The notes under the pieces were generated by a model, which saw only the letters and a program-made list of their open reading frames with translations, ran no database searches and had not been told where the DNA came from. The position numbers were made by a program, and so were the translations under genes. From NCBI RefSeq assembly GCF_001591105.1, contig NZ_BCUD01000018.1:1-64000 (forward strand): a DNA stretch of 64,000 bases. Direction: 5' to 3'. The stretch is from Vibrio nereis NBRC 15637 (GTDB taxonomy: Bacteria; Pseudomonadota; Gammaproteobacteria; Enterobacterales; Vibrionaceae). Below are positions 16,545 to 26,029 of the stretch, one piece after another. How positions within the stretch are numbered: position 1 is the first letter of the stretch; the number at the start of each line of letters is the position of its first letter.

Positions 16545-17948
16545 ATGTCTAAGAGAGAGAAAATTAATTTATCCCTGATTGCAGCAATGCCAAAGGATGC
16601 TATTAATCAATTTCTCTCCAAAGATAAAACGCCTGTATCCGTTTTACTTCTATCCTTGGCGGTTGGCATATTGGCTGGCTTTGTCGGCACGTTATTCGAG
16701 CTGGCCGTGCACTTTGTCTCTGAACGTCGAACAGACTGGCTGAAAGAAGCCATCGCCAGTGCGATTCCACTTTGGCTTGCGGCCTTCTTAATTAGCGCAG
16801 CGCTAGCGTTTATCGGCTATTTTCTCGTGCATCGCTTTGCTCCAGAGGCAGCTGGCTCTGGTATTCCTGAAATAGAAGGCGCAATGGATGGCATTCGCCC
16901 TGTTCGTTGGTGGCGAGTTCTGCCTGTAAAATTTTTCGGTGGTATGGGCGCACTTGGTTCAGGCATGGTGCTCGGACGCGAAGGGCCAACGGTTCAAATG
17001 GGTGGCGCCATAGGGAGGATGGTCACTGATATATTTCGCGTAAAGAACGATGACACTAGGCATTCACTACTGGCATCTGGTGCAGCCGCTGGCTTAGCTG
17101 CCGCATTTAATGCTCCCCTTGCAGGCATAATGTTTGTGGTAGAAGAGATGCGCCCCCAGTTTCGTTACTCCCTGATTTCAATTAAAGCGGTGATCATTTC
17201 TGCCATCTCTGCCAATATTGTTTTTCGTAGTATCAACGGCCAAGACGCCGTGATCACCATGCCCCAATACCAACCGCCAGAACTGCCTGCACTCAGTCTA
17301 TTTCTGTTGCTCGGCATTATGTTTGGTGTGTTTGGGGTTGTCTTTAATCGCCTAGTGACGTTGTCGCAGGATATTTTTGTCAAACTGCATAACCACGACA
17401 GAAAGCGTTATCTGCTCATCGGCAGTATCATCGGTGGCTGTTTCGGCATTACTCTACTGTACTTACCTGAAGTCACAGGTGGTGGTATTGGGCTTATTCC
17501 AACCATCACCAATGGCGGTTACTCGGCTGGGTTCCTTCTTATCCTATTTTTTGCACGTATCGCCACTACACTGATTTGTTTTGGCTCTGGTGCACCAGGC
17601 GGAATATTTGCGCCAATGTTAGCCCTTGGCACCTTGTTCGGTTACGCGTTTGGCTTGATTGCCAAAGGACTATTACCAGAACTAATGATTGATCCTGGTA
17701 TGTTTGCTATTGCTGGAATGGGCGCCCTATTTGCAGCAACGGTACGAGCGCCCATTACTGGAATCCTGTTAGTCATTGAAATGACCAACAACTACTACCT
17801 GATATTACCACTCATCATCACTTGCTTAGGCGCGGTTATCTTTGCACAAATGCTCGGTGGTCAGCCTATTTATAGCCAGTTGTTACATAGAACATTGAAA
17901 AATGAGAAGTTAAGGCAGAAAGACCTGCCCGACGAATCTAAATGCTAA
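16545..17948 (+). CDS. clcA: H+/Cl- exchange transporter ClcA
   Basis: A CLC antiporter of 467 residues that exchanges two chloride ions for one proton and helps survival in extreme acid. The three chloride-pore motifs are present: GSGIPEIEGAMDG near residue 105, GREGPTVQMGG near 146 with the gating Glu, and GAPGGIFAPMLALG near 350. The internal proton-transfer Glu is in VVEEMRPQFRYSLISIKAV. The central Tyr is within the C-terminal helices. Residues 1-32 are cytoplasmic. The gene stands alone, with 111 bases to the next gene on the same strand. Confidence 0.95.
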   Translation: MSKREKINLSLIAAMPKDAINQFLSKDKTPVSVLLLSLAVGILAGFVGTLFELAVHFVSERRTDWLKEAIASAIPLWLAAFLISAALAFIGYFLVHRFAPEAAGSGIPEIEGAMDGIRPVRWWRVLPVKFFGGMGALGSGMVLGREGPTVQMGGAIGRMVTDIFRVKNDDTRHSLLASGAAAGLAAAFNAPLAGIMFVVEEMRPQFRYSLISIKAVIISAISANIVFRSINGQDAVITMPQYQPPELPALSLFLLLGIMFGVFGVVFNRLVTLSQDIFVKLHNHDRKRYLLIGSIIGGCFGITLLYLPEVTGGGIGLIPTITNGGYSAGFLLILFFARIATTLICFGSGAPGGIFAPMLALGTLFGYAFGLIAKGLLPELMIDPGMFAIAGMGALFAATVRAPITGILLVIEMTNNYYLILPLIITCLGAVIFAQMLGGQPIYSQLLHRTLKNEKLRQKDLPDESKC

Positions 17949-18059
17949 TTGCATAGCAACCGTTTGGCTTGCTATCATCTGCGCCAGTTTAATTGCTGGC
18001 AAGAACCTATACTTGCCTGTTTTTAGAGTATTTGTTCGATAGGTAGCAGGGATAGATCA

Positions 18060-19022
18060 TTGAACTGGAGACGGTTAATACAATTTCAAAGTGTGCCTCC
18101 TTCTCAGGCCGCACTTGCACTGGGTGTGATTGGTTTAGCACAAGCATGGGCGCTATACGTACCTGAAATTGGTATTCCGCTTCGGCCATTTCTCGCAGGT
18201 CTTGGTGCTGTCCTTTTACTCCCCGTCCTCATTAAGTACCTAACCAGTTTTAACGCGTTTATTACCGACATTCGCCATCCACTCAGTGGCAGCTTAATGG
18301 CTCCAATGAGCATGGCGCTGCTGATTTTATGTGATTATCTCGCCGTTATCGCACCGATTATCGCCTACCCTTTATGGTTTGCATCGCTACTCTTACACCT
18401 GACCATGATGGTGCTATTTTTCGGTTTTCAACTGATGAACTTCAGAATCGCTAATATTGTTCCCAGCTGGTTTTTATATCCGGTGGGTTTGATAAGCAGT
18501 TCGCTAGCGGGCACTCAGCTCGGCCATTCTGTCCTTTCTGAAACGGTTGTTAATACCTGCATTACTATTTACTTCTTTATGCTGCCGCTGGTTTTGTACC
18601 GCTTGGTCTTTGAAGGAATGCTTCCGCAAAAAGCGCGACCTACCCTCGCTATTATGGCGGCCCCAATCAATCTGACCCTTGCCGCCTACTTAGTGAATGT
18701 GGAGCAGCCGGATCCAATTCTGACCGGCGCCTTGGCTGGCATTGCAGTAACAATGACCTTGCTTATCTATCTGTGCTACATACGCTTGCTACGGCTTAAG
18801 TTCCAACCTTCTATTGCAGCGGTCACATTTCCATCCGTCATTAGTGCTATTGCTATGTTTCGACTCACCAGCTTTTTCTCTGAGAGTTACCCGCAGTGGC
18901 ACTGGATGCACAAATTTGGCATTTTTGAATTGAGCATCGCGACTGGCCTAGTGATTTGGGTATCGGTCGGGTACGTAAGAATGTACTGGCCTGAAATATT
19001 TAACACACAGAAAACAGCATAA
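18060..19022 (+). CDS. TehA/SLAC1 (TDT) family transporter or anion channel
   Basis: A 320-residue membrane protein with ten predicted helices, as in the TehA/SLAC1 fold, whose members conduct anions or export small acids. The N-terminal FQSVPPSQAALALGVIGLAQAW resembles the first helix of the family. No other domain is present. The start is TTG at 18060 with AGGG nine bases before it; no ATG or GTG occurs in frame near it. The stop lies only six bases before the left end of the integron cassette. Before that insertion the gene would have converged on cqsS with a gap of 23 bases. The substrate is unknown. Confidence 0.85.
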   Translation: MNWRRLIQFQSVPPSQAALALGVIGLAQAWALYVPEIGIPLRPFLAGLGAVLLLPVLIKYLTSFNAFITDIRHPLSGSLMAPMSMALLILCDYLAVIAPIIAYPLWFASLLLHLTMMVLFFGFQLMNFRIANIVPSWFLYPVGLISSSLAGTQLGHSVLSETVVNTCITIYFFMLPLVLYRLVFEGMLPQKARPTLAIMAAPINLTLAAYLVNVEQPDPILTGALAGIAVTMTLLIYLCYIRLLRLKFQPSIAAVTFPSVISAIAMFRLTSFFSESYPQWHWMHKFGIFELSIATGLVIWVSVGYVRMYWPEIFNTQKTA

Positions 19023-19048
19023 CTTTCGTTATGTTGAGAAGAGGGATA

Positions 19049-19507
19049 ATGAAAAAATTATTACGGCAAAAAAGAATATTTAATATCAATATATTAAATC
19101 AGTTCATAATGAAAACTGTTTTTTTTGGCATGCTGGCTTATTATTTAGTTGAAATCTCGTTAGAGCCTTTTTCAACCCAACTTATATATATTGCATCTTT
19201 CTCAGCTTTATCATTGGCTATCGACTTTATAGCATCAAGGAAAACCAAGGCATCGGAAGAAGTTATCTTAGATAATGGCCGTCTAATTTTCTTAAGCGTT
19301 GATATTGATATTTCCACTATTAGCGAGATTTTATATGTGCAGACCAAAAGGTTTGAACATACGGTACGATTTCGATTCAAGAATCAAACTTATCAAGATT
19401 TTGAATTAGCATCACCAGATTTAATCGAGGATTTACGTTTCTATAAATTTTTAGTTGAGAATCAACTTCCAATAAAAATGTTAGATAGCGACGAGCGTAT
19501 TGCGTAG
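19049..19507 (+). CDS. Cassette-borne membrane protein of unknown function
   Basis: A 152-residue protein that I do not recognise. After a basic N-terminus (MKKLLRQKRIF) come two hydrophobic segments, about residues 18-35 and 41-56, then a soluble domain of roughly 90 residues with alternating beta strands (VILDNGRLIFLSVDI, TVRFRFKNQTYQDFEL). That layout, two helices and a small cytosolic beta domain, is like bacterial PH-type or similar membrane-anchored domains, but the similarity is only in outline. I place the start at 19049, preceded by GAGGG; the ATG at 19031 is part of the cassette's recombination box. Base composition is much more AT-rich than its neighbours. With no promoter of its own, it probably depends on read-through from the upstream transporter gene. 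Confidence 0.78.
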   Translation: MKKLLRQKRIFNINILNQFIMKTVFFGMLAYYLVEISLEPFSTQLIYIASFSALSLAIDFIASRKTKASEEVILDNGRLIFLSVDIDISTISEILYVQTKRFEHTVRFRFKNQTYQDFELASPDLIEDLRFYKFLVENQLPIKMLDSDERIA

Positions 19508-19514
19508 TTTCTCA

Positions 19515-19637
19515 ACATAACAAAGCGTTTAAGACAAATTTGACACGCGTGGTAGGTATTTTTAGTCTATGTTGCCTTTTGTACCTAAGGCTCTTTTCAG
19601 AAATGTTTGTATTACGTACCTACTCCTTAACGCGGCG
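19515..19637 (+). repeat. attC recombination site (Vibrio type)
   Basis: A 123-base site. R'' is ACATAAC (19515-19521), the unpaired central spacer AAA/GGC (19522-19524 and 19634-19636), L'' GCGTTTAAG (19525-19533) and L' CTTAACGC (19626-19633). L'' pairs with L' except for one extra T, the extrahelical base that sets strand choice. A further stem pairs GTAGGTA (19552-19558) with TACCTAC (19617-19623). The 3' R' begins G19637 and continues as ATAT instead of TTA because host sequence follows the junction. Confidence 0.9.
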
Positions 19638-19654
19638 ATATCCAACGACTAATT

Positions 19655-21730
19655 TTATACCCAATTAGATATTTTGCTGATTAACGTGTCTGTAGCCGCT
19701 GGCTTCGCGATATAGTCATTGATTCCTGACTCCTTAATTTGCGCCAGCATGGTCGATGAGTCATCACCGGTATGCGCTAATATTGGAATGTTGGCATACT
19801 CTGTCTTTGAGTGACGAATTAAATCCGCCGCTTGTAAGCCATTTAAGTTCGGCATTTCCAGATCCATTAATACAAGGTCAGCGTATTGATTATTTAGGGC
19901 ATCTAACACTTCATTGCCATCTTTTGCTTGGATCACGACAAAACCCTGCTGCTCTAGCAGCAATGAAGTATAAGTGCGCAAAGACTGATTATCGTCCGCA
20001 ATGACAATCGTTTTTCCTTGATATTCATTCTCTGTTTCAGGCAAACGTGGCAATAGATTTCGGTTTGAGCTTGGGTATTCAAAAAACAGCTCATTGAGAA
20101 CAAGACCACTTTCACGAATCATTTTGTTCTTTTCGATTGGATAAATGGTCAGCGCACTTTCAATACTGTGTTGATAGCACTGGTGTTGCTCATAAAGATA
20201 GACAAGTTTAGCTTCTGTGAAATGTAATTTACTCTCAAGCTTGGTAAATTCTTCCTCATGCTTATTAGATTCGTCTAAATCTATACAGAGCAGGTCGTAC
20301 TCAAACTCATACTCTTCTTTATTGAGCGCAGTTTCGATACTCACCGTAATTAAGCTAAAACCTTTGTAAAAGGCATGTTCATTGAGCGCACGGGAGACTC
20401 TATCATTACTGCCGATGTAAAGAATGGATTTGGATTTCAACAAATCCATTTTTATGCGTTCAACAACATCAGACTCGTAGGTCGGAAAACTCAATGTGAA
20501 CTCTGTCCACAATCCGAGCTGTGAACGACACTGTATTTTCCCGCCAAGTGACGTCATCACTTTTTTACAAAACGGAAGGCCAAGCCCAGAACTGCCCTTT
20601 TTACCGTAAGTATAAAAATCATTAAAAATATCTTGAATAACGTGCGGAGGTATCCCTGCACCATTATCAGTAAACACAAGATGGTTGTAATGCGTGTCTC
20701 TCTTTAGGCTGATTTCTATCTTGAAGTCACTGCCTTCCTGATAATAAAACGAGTTTTTGAGCAAATTATACAAAGCGTACTTGATTAAGGTGTCACTGCC
20801 AAAGAACTCAAATTCATTTTCATATTTGACCTCTACCGCTTTTTTATCCTGTTGCCCTTTATAAGCGAAACTCGCAACTGCACTTTCTACCACAGTTTTA
20901 ATTGCATATTTTTTAAACGTTGATGTCGAGACGCGATTTTGATCAATAGAAGTTAATAAAAGATCAATAGCTTCGTTGCCATTTTCAATCACAGTATTCG
21001 CATCACTGAGCACTTCGCGAACCATATCCGTTTCTTGAGGTGAAAGGCTAACGCTCTTTTCCTTTGGCTTCTTATTTAAAATAGATCCTAAGACTTCCAT
21101 CGAGGCTTTAAGTGCACTTAGCGGGTTCCGCATTTCATGGGCAATTCCGGCACCAAATGACTTCGCGATAGAAACTTTACTTTCATGCTCAGCCTGATTA
21201 CGGAAATAGAACAGGTTACCGAATACATAAGTAAACATAAAAATGGGCACATAAGCCCATACGACTTCGTCGCTCGCCTTATCAAAGTCGACTCCATAAG
21301 CGAAGAAAAATGCGAAAACGATGGAAACCGTCGCTTGTGCTAGAACAATCCGGGTTTGGTGGACAAGTAAGATATGCAGGAATATTGATGATAGGAATGA
21401 CATCGCCCATATGGTATTCCACCCATTTTCAAACATCATAAAACTGAAGAAGAATGGTAAACATAGGCTCAATATACATAAATAGAGCTCGGGCATTCGG
21501 CGATGTAAGAATGTCGGTAAAGCATTACGGAAAATCAGTACTGCAAATAGTATTGAGCAAAACGCTCTGAGCGGTAGGTTTTCATATGGCTGAGGGTAAA
21601 GGTATGACCAAACATAATAATAGGTTGGAAAACCAATAAGGCCAAACCACCCTACTAGGGTAAGGTTCGGCTCTGCATATTCATAGACCTTCCGAATAGC
21701 ACTTTTGGTGGCGCCACTCATTGCCTGCAT
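19655..21730 (-). CDS. cqsS: CAI-1 autoinducer sensor kinase/phosphatase CqsS
   Basis: Hybrid histidine kinase of quorum sensing that binds the alpha-hydroxyketone CAI-1 and, at low ligand, feeds phosphate to LuxU-LuxO. The 691-residue protein has six N-terminal membrane helices (about residues 25-175) beginning with the family hallmark IRKVYEYAEPNLTLVGW, an H-box GAGIAHEMRNPLSALK near 200, an ATPase domain with NLLKNSFYY, DNGAGIPP and GSSGLGLPFCKK, and a C-terminal receiver with the acceptor Asp in LVLMDLEMPN. At the position of V. cholerae Cys170 (GNLC) it has Phe174 (GNLF), as in V. harveyi. I chose the ATG at 21730, preceded by GCGGGAT; a TTG at 21757 would add nine residues. No cqsA synthase lies beside it. 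Downstream is the integron cassette, upstream sbcC on the same strand. Confidence 0.92.
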   Translation of the reverse strand: MQAMSGATKSAIRKVYEYAEPNLTLVGWFGLIGFPTYYYVWSYLYPQPYENLPLRAFCSILFAVLIFRNALPTFLHRRMPELYLCILSLCLPFFFSFMMFENGWNTIWAMSFLSSIFLHILLVHQTRIVLAQATVSIVFAFFFAYGVDFDKASDEVVWAYVPIFMFTYVFGNLFYFRNQAEHESKVSIAKSFGAGIAHEMRNPLSALKASMEVLGSILNKKPKEKSVSLSPQETDMVREVLSDANTVIENGNEAIDLLLTSIDQNRVSTSTFKKYAIKTVVESAVASFAYKGQQDKKAVEVKYENEFEFFGSDTLIKYALYNLLKNSFYYQEGSDFKIEISLKRDTHYNHLVFTDNGAGIPPHVIQDIFNDFYTYGKKGSSGLGLPFCKKVMTSLGGKIQCRSQLGLWTEFTLSFPTYESDVVERIKMDLLKSKSILYIGSNDRVSRALNEHAFYKGFSLITVSIETALNKEEYEFEYDLLCIDLDESNKHEEEFTKLESKLHFTEAKLVYLYEQHQCYQHSIESALTIYPIEKNKMIRESGLVLNELFFEYPSSNRNLLPRLPETENEYQGKTIVIADDNQSLRTYTSLLLEQQGFVVIQAKDGNEVLDALNNQYADLVLMDLEMPNLNGLQAADLIRHSKTEYANIPILAHTGDDSSTMLAQIKESGINDYIAKPAATDTLISKISNWV

Positions 21731-21847
21731 TTTTAATCCCGCTGCCAACTTGCTCAATTTATTATTATCTTCACTCTAACCGGTTTATTTGTGCCGAATA
21801 GATTAACTATCTATATAGGCCATAAATTTAGTAATGTCTAATGTTCT

Positions 21848-24800
21848 TTATGCTGCGATGACATTTATCGAGCTGCCTGTTTTGGTCGGCTCAACATCAA
21901 TACGCAAAGACATTTGCTCTTTTAACTCAGAGACGTGTGAAATTAGCCCAATCGTACGTCCCATTTGCTGCAAATCAATCAATGTTTGGATGGCAAGATC
22001 AAGTGACTCAGGGTCCAAGCTACCAAACCCTTCATCAATAAATAGCGTTTCCAAGCGCACGCCACCGCTATAAGACTGAACAACATCTGAAAGGCCAAGT
22101 GCCAAAGAGAGTGCAGCCATAAAGGATTCACCACCGGAAAGTGTGGCAACATCACGCGTTTTACCGGTATAACTGTCTTCAACAATCAGATCTAAGCCAC
22201 GACCAGCCGCGCCTTTGAACCCTTCGGTTTTTCTCATCAGTATGTAGCGGCCTTTACTCATGATATTTAATCGCTGTGAAGCTTGGATCAGCACATCATC
22301 CAGCAATACACCTAAGACGAATCTATGTAAGCTCACTCGGCTGCCTGTTTTACCACTGGCAACGTCGTACAGCGTACCAAAGACTTTATATTCTTGCTCT
22401 AACTTGGTGTTCTCTTGGTGAAGCTTCTCTAACTTATTCGCCACTTGAACAGCACGCTCATAAGTTGAGCGCACAGAATCTAGCTGACCGCGTACCTGAG
22501 TGTAAGCGACTTGCGATTCTTCCACGGTTTGTTCAAACGCTTCTATATTGGGTTGCTCTGCATCCGCTAAAGCTTGTTTGAGATCTGCTACAGTCTGCTC
22601 TAATTTGATGCGTGTTTGACTGTACTCATCCACTTGCTGCTGCCACTGTTGCAGCTGTTCATCACTTGCTCGAGCATTCAGATAGTTTTGTTCATCTACA
22701 AACGAAGTCGCCGTCAGTGCAGACAACCATGCTTGCTCAGTTTCCGCTGCAACTTGCTGTGCTTGCTGCTCAGCCTCTTGAAGTGTTTTTAACCGACTTT
22801 CTAACGCGGAGTAATTCACGCTCAAGGTTTGTTGCTGCTGCTTAGCACTCTCTACCTGCTTGGTAAACAGATCGATTTTCTGTGTCAGTTCGATCAGTGC
22901 TGCGTTTACAACCTCTAGGTTCGGATACTTAGGATCAATCGATTTGGAAAGCTTCTCTAATCGCTCAGCCGCATCTTTTAATTGGGCGTCGGTTGCCGTC
23001 ATTTGTTGACGTAATTCGATAATTTTTGCTTCACCAGTTTCACTACGCTGGATTAGCTCTGTAACGGCTTGTTCAGATTTTGCTATATCTATCGTCGCAA
23101 ACTGCCCAAGTTTGTTCTCCACCACGCACCGTTCTTGTGTCACTTGAGTAACTTCTGCCGTCGCGTTCACTCCCAACTCTGACACCATTTCGTCAATCTG
23201 CTTTTGCGACTGCTTAATCAGTGATTGATGCTGCTCTAACTTCGATTGCGCCTGATTAAAGTCGTTAAGCGCGAATCTTTCTTGCTCTCGCGCTTTTTCA
23301 ACTTGTTGCTTGGTAATTTCTTCCGCTTCAAAGGCCGCTGGCGCGGGGTGTTCACAACTGCCACAAACGGGGCAAGGTTCACCTTGATTCAGCTTCTTCG
23401 CTAAAACAGCAGCCTGAGCACTGTGCCAACGCATTTCGAGCCCATCAGCTTCGACTTGTGCGGCACTAAGTATTTTCTTAGCCTTGGCCACCTCATTGGT
23501 GTGCCCTTCTAGCTGTGTAGTAAGCTGTGTATGATCGTGACGGACGCGGTTGAGCTTATTTAAGTCGTTACTGAGTCGAGTAAGGCGTGCGAGTTCCGCT
23601 TCCAGCGCTGGTTTTTCATTCAGCTCGCCTTTCAAACGCTCTAACTCTTGTTGACCTGCATTCGCTTCAGCCACCAGCTTTTCTTTGTGAGCGAGGTATT
23701 TGACGAGTGTCTCGTCTTGCTGAGCCTTGGCTTGCTTAAGTGTGGCATACTGGCTGCCTAGTTCACTTTTTTCTTGCAGCTTTGACTTGGTAATCTCCAG
23801 CTGATACTTCTGCTCGTTAAGCTGAGGGATTTGCTTTGCTTCCTGATCGGCTTTTTCCACCACTTGCGTATGCTGCTTTAGCGCCAGACCCGCTTGCTCA
23901 CAGTCACGAACAAGCAACTGAATCCGGCTTTTTAGATCTTGTGCTTGTTTACGCGCATTCTGCCAACTCACGTAAGGAAGGTTAAGCTTCGCGGCACTGG
24001 TTGCGACGTCTAGCTGAGCAACAATGACTTGATTGTTCTCTTGCTGCTCTAGATGTGTTGATAACGCTTTCTTAGCGAGTTCGAGCTTACTAAACTGCTC
24101 GGCAAGCGTTTGTGCTTTCTGTAACTGCTCTTTGTTGAAATTGAGTTGCGCGAGCGCTTTCTGCTCAGCTTCTACTGTTTGAGCCAACTGCTGTTTATTG
24201 TGCTCTAATTGTTCTTCAAGCTCTTGCTCAGTTGTGACTTCCGCAACGTCTAAAGCGCCGCGAATTTGATTATCAAACTCGCCTTTCGCTTTACTGATGG
24301 CGCTCGCTTTATCTTTAAGCGCAAATTCGATCTTTTTATAGATATCGGTTTGGAATAGCTGGCCAAAGATCTCTTCTCGATCTTTTGAGCTCGCTAAGAG
24401 TAGCTCACGAAACTTACCTTGCGGCAGAACCATAACTTGCCTAAATTGGGTTTCATTCAGCCCGATAATCGTTGCCACTTCAGATTTTACTTGTGCCGTT
24501 TTGTTGGTGATCAGCGTTTCTGATTCACCTAATTGATATAGCGCTGCAGTATGCTTACGCCTTGTCGTACCCTCACCTCGCGCTTTCGGCAAGTATTGTT
24601 CTGGCGCGCGCACTACGCGATACACTTTATTATGCAGTGCAAATTCAAACTGAACTTCCGTCGGAACATCGATAGCGGCCAGATCGCAACGCATTTGCAT
24701 ACCCAGACGCTCGTTACTGGTGGTTTCGCCATATAACGCAAAACAGATCGCATCCAAAATAGAGGTTTTACCTGATCCTGTCGGGCCATTGATAAGGAAC

Positions 24801-24889
24801 AAAGGGTTGCTGCCCAGGTGCGTAAAATCAATCACTTCTTTTGTTGCAAAAGGACCAAACGCTTGCATGGTGAGTTTTAGTGGCTTCAT
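21848..24889 (-). CDS. sbcC: Exonuclease subunit SbcC
   Basis: SMC-like ATPase of 1013 residues, the large subunit of the SbcCD (Mre11-Rad50 type) nuclease that cuts DNA hairpins and protein-blocked ends. Walker A GPTGSGKTSILDAI is near residue 34, followed by two long Gln/Glu/Ala-rich coiled-coil arms. Between them the zinc hook CPVCG lies near residue 505. The C-terminal half has the signature LSGGESFMAAL and Walker B LFIDEGFGSLDPESLD. The start is nine bases after the sbcD stop, so the subunits are co-translated. Confidence 0.96.
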   Translation of the reverse strand: MKPLKLTMQAFGPFATKEVIDFTHLGSNPLFLINGPTGSGKTSILDAICFALYGETTSNERLGMQMRCDLAAIDVPTEVQFEFALHNKVYRVVRAPEQYLPKARGEGTTRRKHTAALYQLGESETLITNKTAQVKSEVATIIGLNETQFRQVMVLPQGKFRELLLASSKDREEIFGQLFQTDIYKKIEFALKDKASAISKAKGEFDNQIRGALDVAEVTTEQELEEQLEHNKQQLAQTVEAEQKALAQLNFNKEQLQKAQTLAEQFSKLELAKKALSTHLEQQENNQVIVAQLDVATSAAKLNLPYVSWQNARKQAQDLKSRIQLLVRDCEQAGLALKQHTQVVEKADQEAKQIPQLNEQKYQLEITKSKLQEKSELGSQYATLKQAKAQQDETLVKYLAHKEKLVAEANAGQQELERLKGELNEKPALEAELARLTRLSNDLNKLNRVRHDHTQLTTQLEGHTNEVAKAKKILSAAQVEADGLEMRWHSAQAAVLAKKLNQGEPCPVCGSCEHPAPAAFEAEEITKQQVEKAREQERFALNDFNQAQSKLEQHQSLIKQSQKQIDEMVSELGVNATAEVTQVTQERCVVENKLGQFATIDIAKSEQAVTELIQRSETGEAKIIELRQQMTATDAQLKDAAERLEKLSKSIDPKYPNLEVVNAALIELTQKIDLFTKQVESAKQQQQTLSVNYSALESRLKTLQEAEQQAQQVAAETEQAWLSALTATSFVDEQNYLNARASDEQLQQWQQQVDEYSQTRIKLEQTVADLKQALADAEQPNIEAFEQTVEESQVAYTQVRGQLDSVRSTYERAVQVANKLEKLHQENTKLEQEYKVFGTLYDVASGKTGSRVSLHRFVLGVLLDDVLIQASQRLNIMSKGRYILMRKTEGFKGAAGRGLDLIVEDSYTGKTRDVATLSGGESFMAALSLALGLSDVVQSYSGGVRLETLFIDEGFGSLDPESLDLAIQTLIDLQQMGRTIGLISHVSELKEQMSLRIDVEPTKTGSSINVIAA

Positions 24890-24898
24890 GTTCGCTCC

Positions 24899-26029
24899 TT
24901 ACTGCTGGCTTAGCTGCTTAATAATCTGATTAAGCGCTTGTTCTTGTTCACTGCTGATTTCGCTGTTTTGCGCCTCAGAGAAAAAGTCTTTAAACATATC
25001 TAGCTCACTTCTGGCAAGCTTAGCCTGAGCCATCTCTTGCTCTACCCCCACCAACATGCCCGGTTTTTCCAAATGCAGTACGTTCGGATATACCGCTCTT
25101 AGCTTTTCCATTGGGTTTAAAATCGCGTGAGTATCCATCAAGCGAACAAGTAGGTAGTCGTCTTGTCTTGGATCGGTATGCGCAGCGTCAATAATCGCTT
25201 GCAATTCTCCTTCGATGATACGCATCTCATGCGGCGCAGTTAGCTCGATATGAGTGGACGACTTAAACCCCTTTTCGTCTAGCTCGACCAACGTCATACC
25301 TTTCTTTTGATGCTGCTCAGAGAAGCTGTATTTCATCAAAGAACCCGAATAGCGAATGTATTCTTCACCCTTTCTCTGTGGCTGGTGTAAATGCCCTAGC
25401 GCGACATAGTCAAACTCGGTGAAATGTTCATGGCTGACTCGGTCTGAACCGCCAATTGACAATGGACGTTCAGACTCAGATTCAATCGCGCCATCCACAA
25501 AACAGTGGCTTACCAGCACATTTTTATGCTCAGGCTTGAAACAGTCACGAATCTGCTGGGCTAAGAATTGATGCGCTTCATCGTGTGTGGAAACGCTCTG
25601 CTTGAAATGGTGTCTTACAATCTCCGGATCATTGTAAGGCATCCCATAAAACGCGACTGGGCCGATATCAGACTCAATCACCACAGGATTTATTATGTCG
25701 TCAAAACTAGACAGAATATGTAGCCCTGATTCACGCATTCTCCCTGAACCAAAGCCTAATCGTTGCGCGCCATCGTGGTTACCAGGGATAAGAATAATCG
25801 GAAGTTTTAGCTCACCACACACTTGGTTCACAAATTGGTTCATCACTTCTATCGCAGCGGTCGGCGGCACAGAGCGATCATACACATCTCCCGCGATGAC
25901 TAATGCATCAACAGGATGGCTTTGGATGTAGCTAAGGATTTGATCGAGTACCGCTTTTTGATCGTCTAGGAGTGAGACATTGTGAAACTGGCGACCTAAG
26001 TGCCAATCCGAGGTGTGAAGAAACTTCAT
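24899..26029 (-). CDS. sbcD: Exonuclease subunit SbcD
   Basis: Mre11-type manganese-dependent nuclease subunit, 376 residues. The phosphoesterase motifs appear in order: HTSDWHLGR (residues 5-13), GDVYDRSVPP near 47, GNHDGAQR near 84, VLVSHCFVDG near 170 and YVALGHLHQPQ near 208. A helical C-terminal tail rich in Gln and Glu binds the SbcC coiled-coil base. It is the first gene of the leftward sbcD-sbcC operon. Confidence 0.95.
   Translation of the reverse strand: MKFLHTSDWHLGRQFHNVSLLDDQKAVLDQILSYIQSHPVDALVIAGDVYDRSVPPTAAIEVMNQFVNQVCGELKLPIILIPGNHDGAQRLGFGSGRMRESGLHILSSFDDIINPVVIESDIGPVAFYGMPYNDPEIVRHHFKQSVSTHDEAHQFLAQQIRDCFKPEHKNVLVSHCFVDGAIESESERPLSIGGSDRVSHEHFTEFDYVALGHLHQPQRKGEEYIRYSGSLMKYSFSEQHQKKGMTLVELDEKGFKSSTHIELTAPHEMRIIEGELQAIIDAAHTDPRQDDYLLVRLMDTHAILNPMEKLRAVYPNVLHLEKPGMLVGVEQEMAQAKLARSELDMFKDFFSEAQNSEISSEQEQALNQIIKQLSQQ

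Larger units (their letters stand above)
19029..19637 (+). mobile_element. Solitary integron gene cassette in a secondary (GAT) site
   Basis: A 609-base unit made of a 20-base leader, one AT-rich gene and an attC site. The first bases of the cassette (TTATGT, 19029-19034) plus the last base of the unit (G19637) recreate an R' box GTTATGT that is the exact inverse complement of the R'' box ACATAAC at 19515-19521; with the flanking G19028 the complementarity extends to 13 bases (19028-19040 with 19509-19521). The right junction reads G|AT, so the empty site would be TTTCG|ATATCC, a GWT-type secondary target of integron integrases. No integrase gene or attI lies in the window. The gene order and spacing are those of a Vibrio superintegron cassette. 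Confidence 0.88.

Noticed and set aside
19049-19507. The cassette gene as a degenerate piece of cqsA
   Set aside because: It has no PLP-enzyme motif, is AT-rich with two membrane helices, and lies within exact cassette boundaries.
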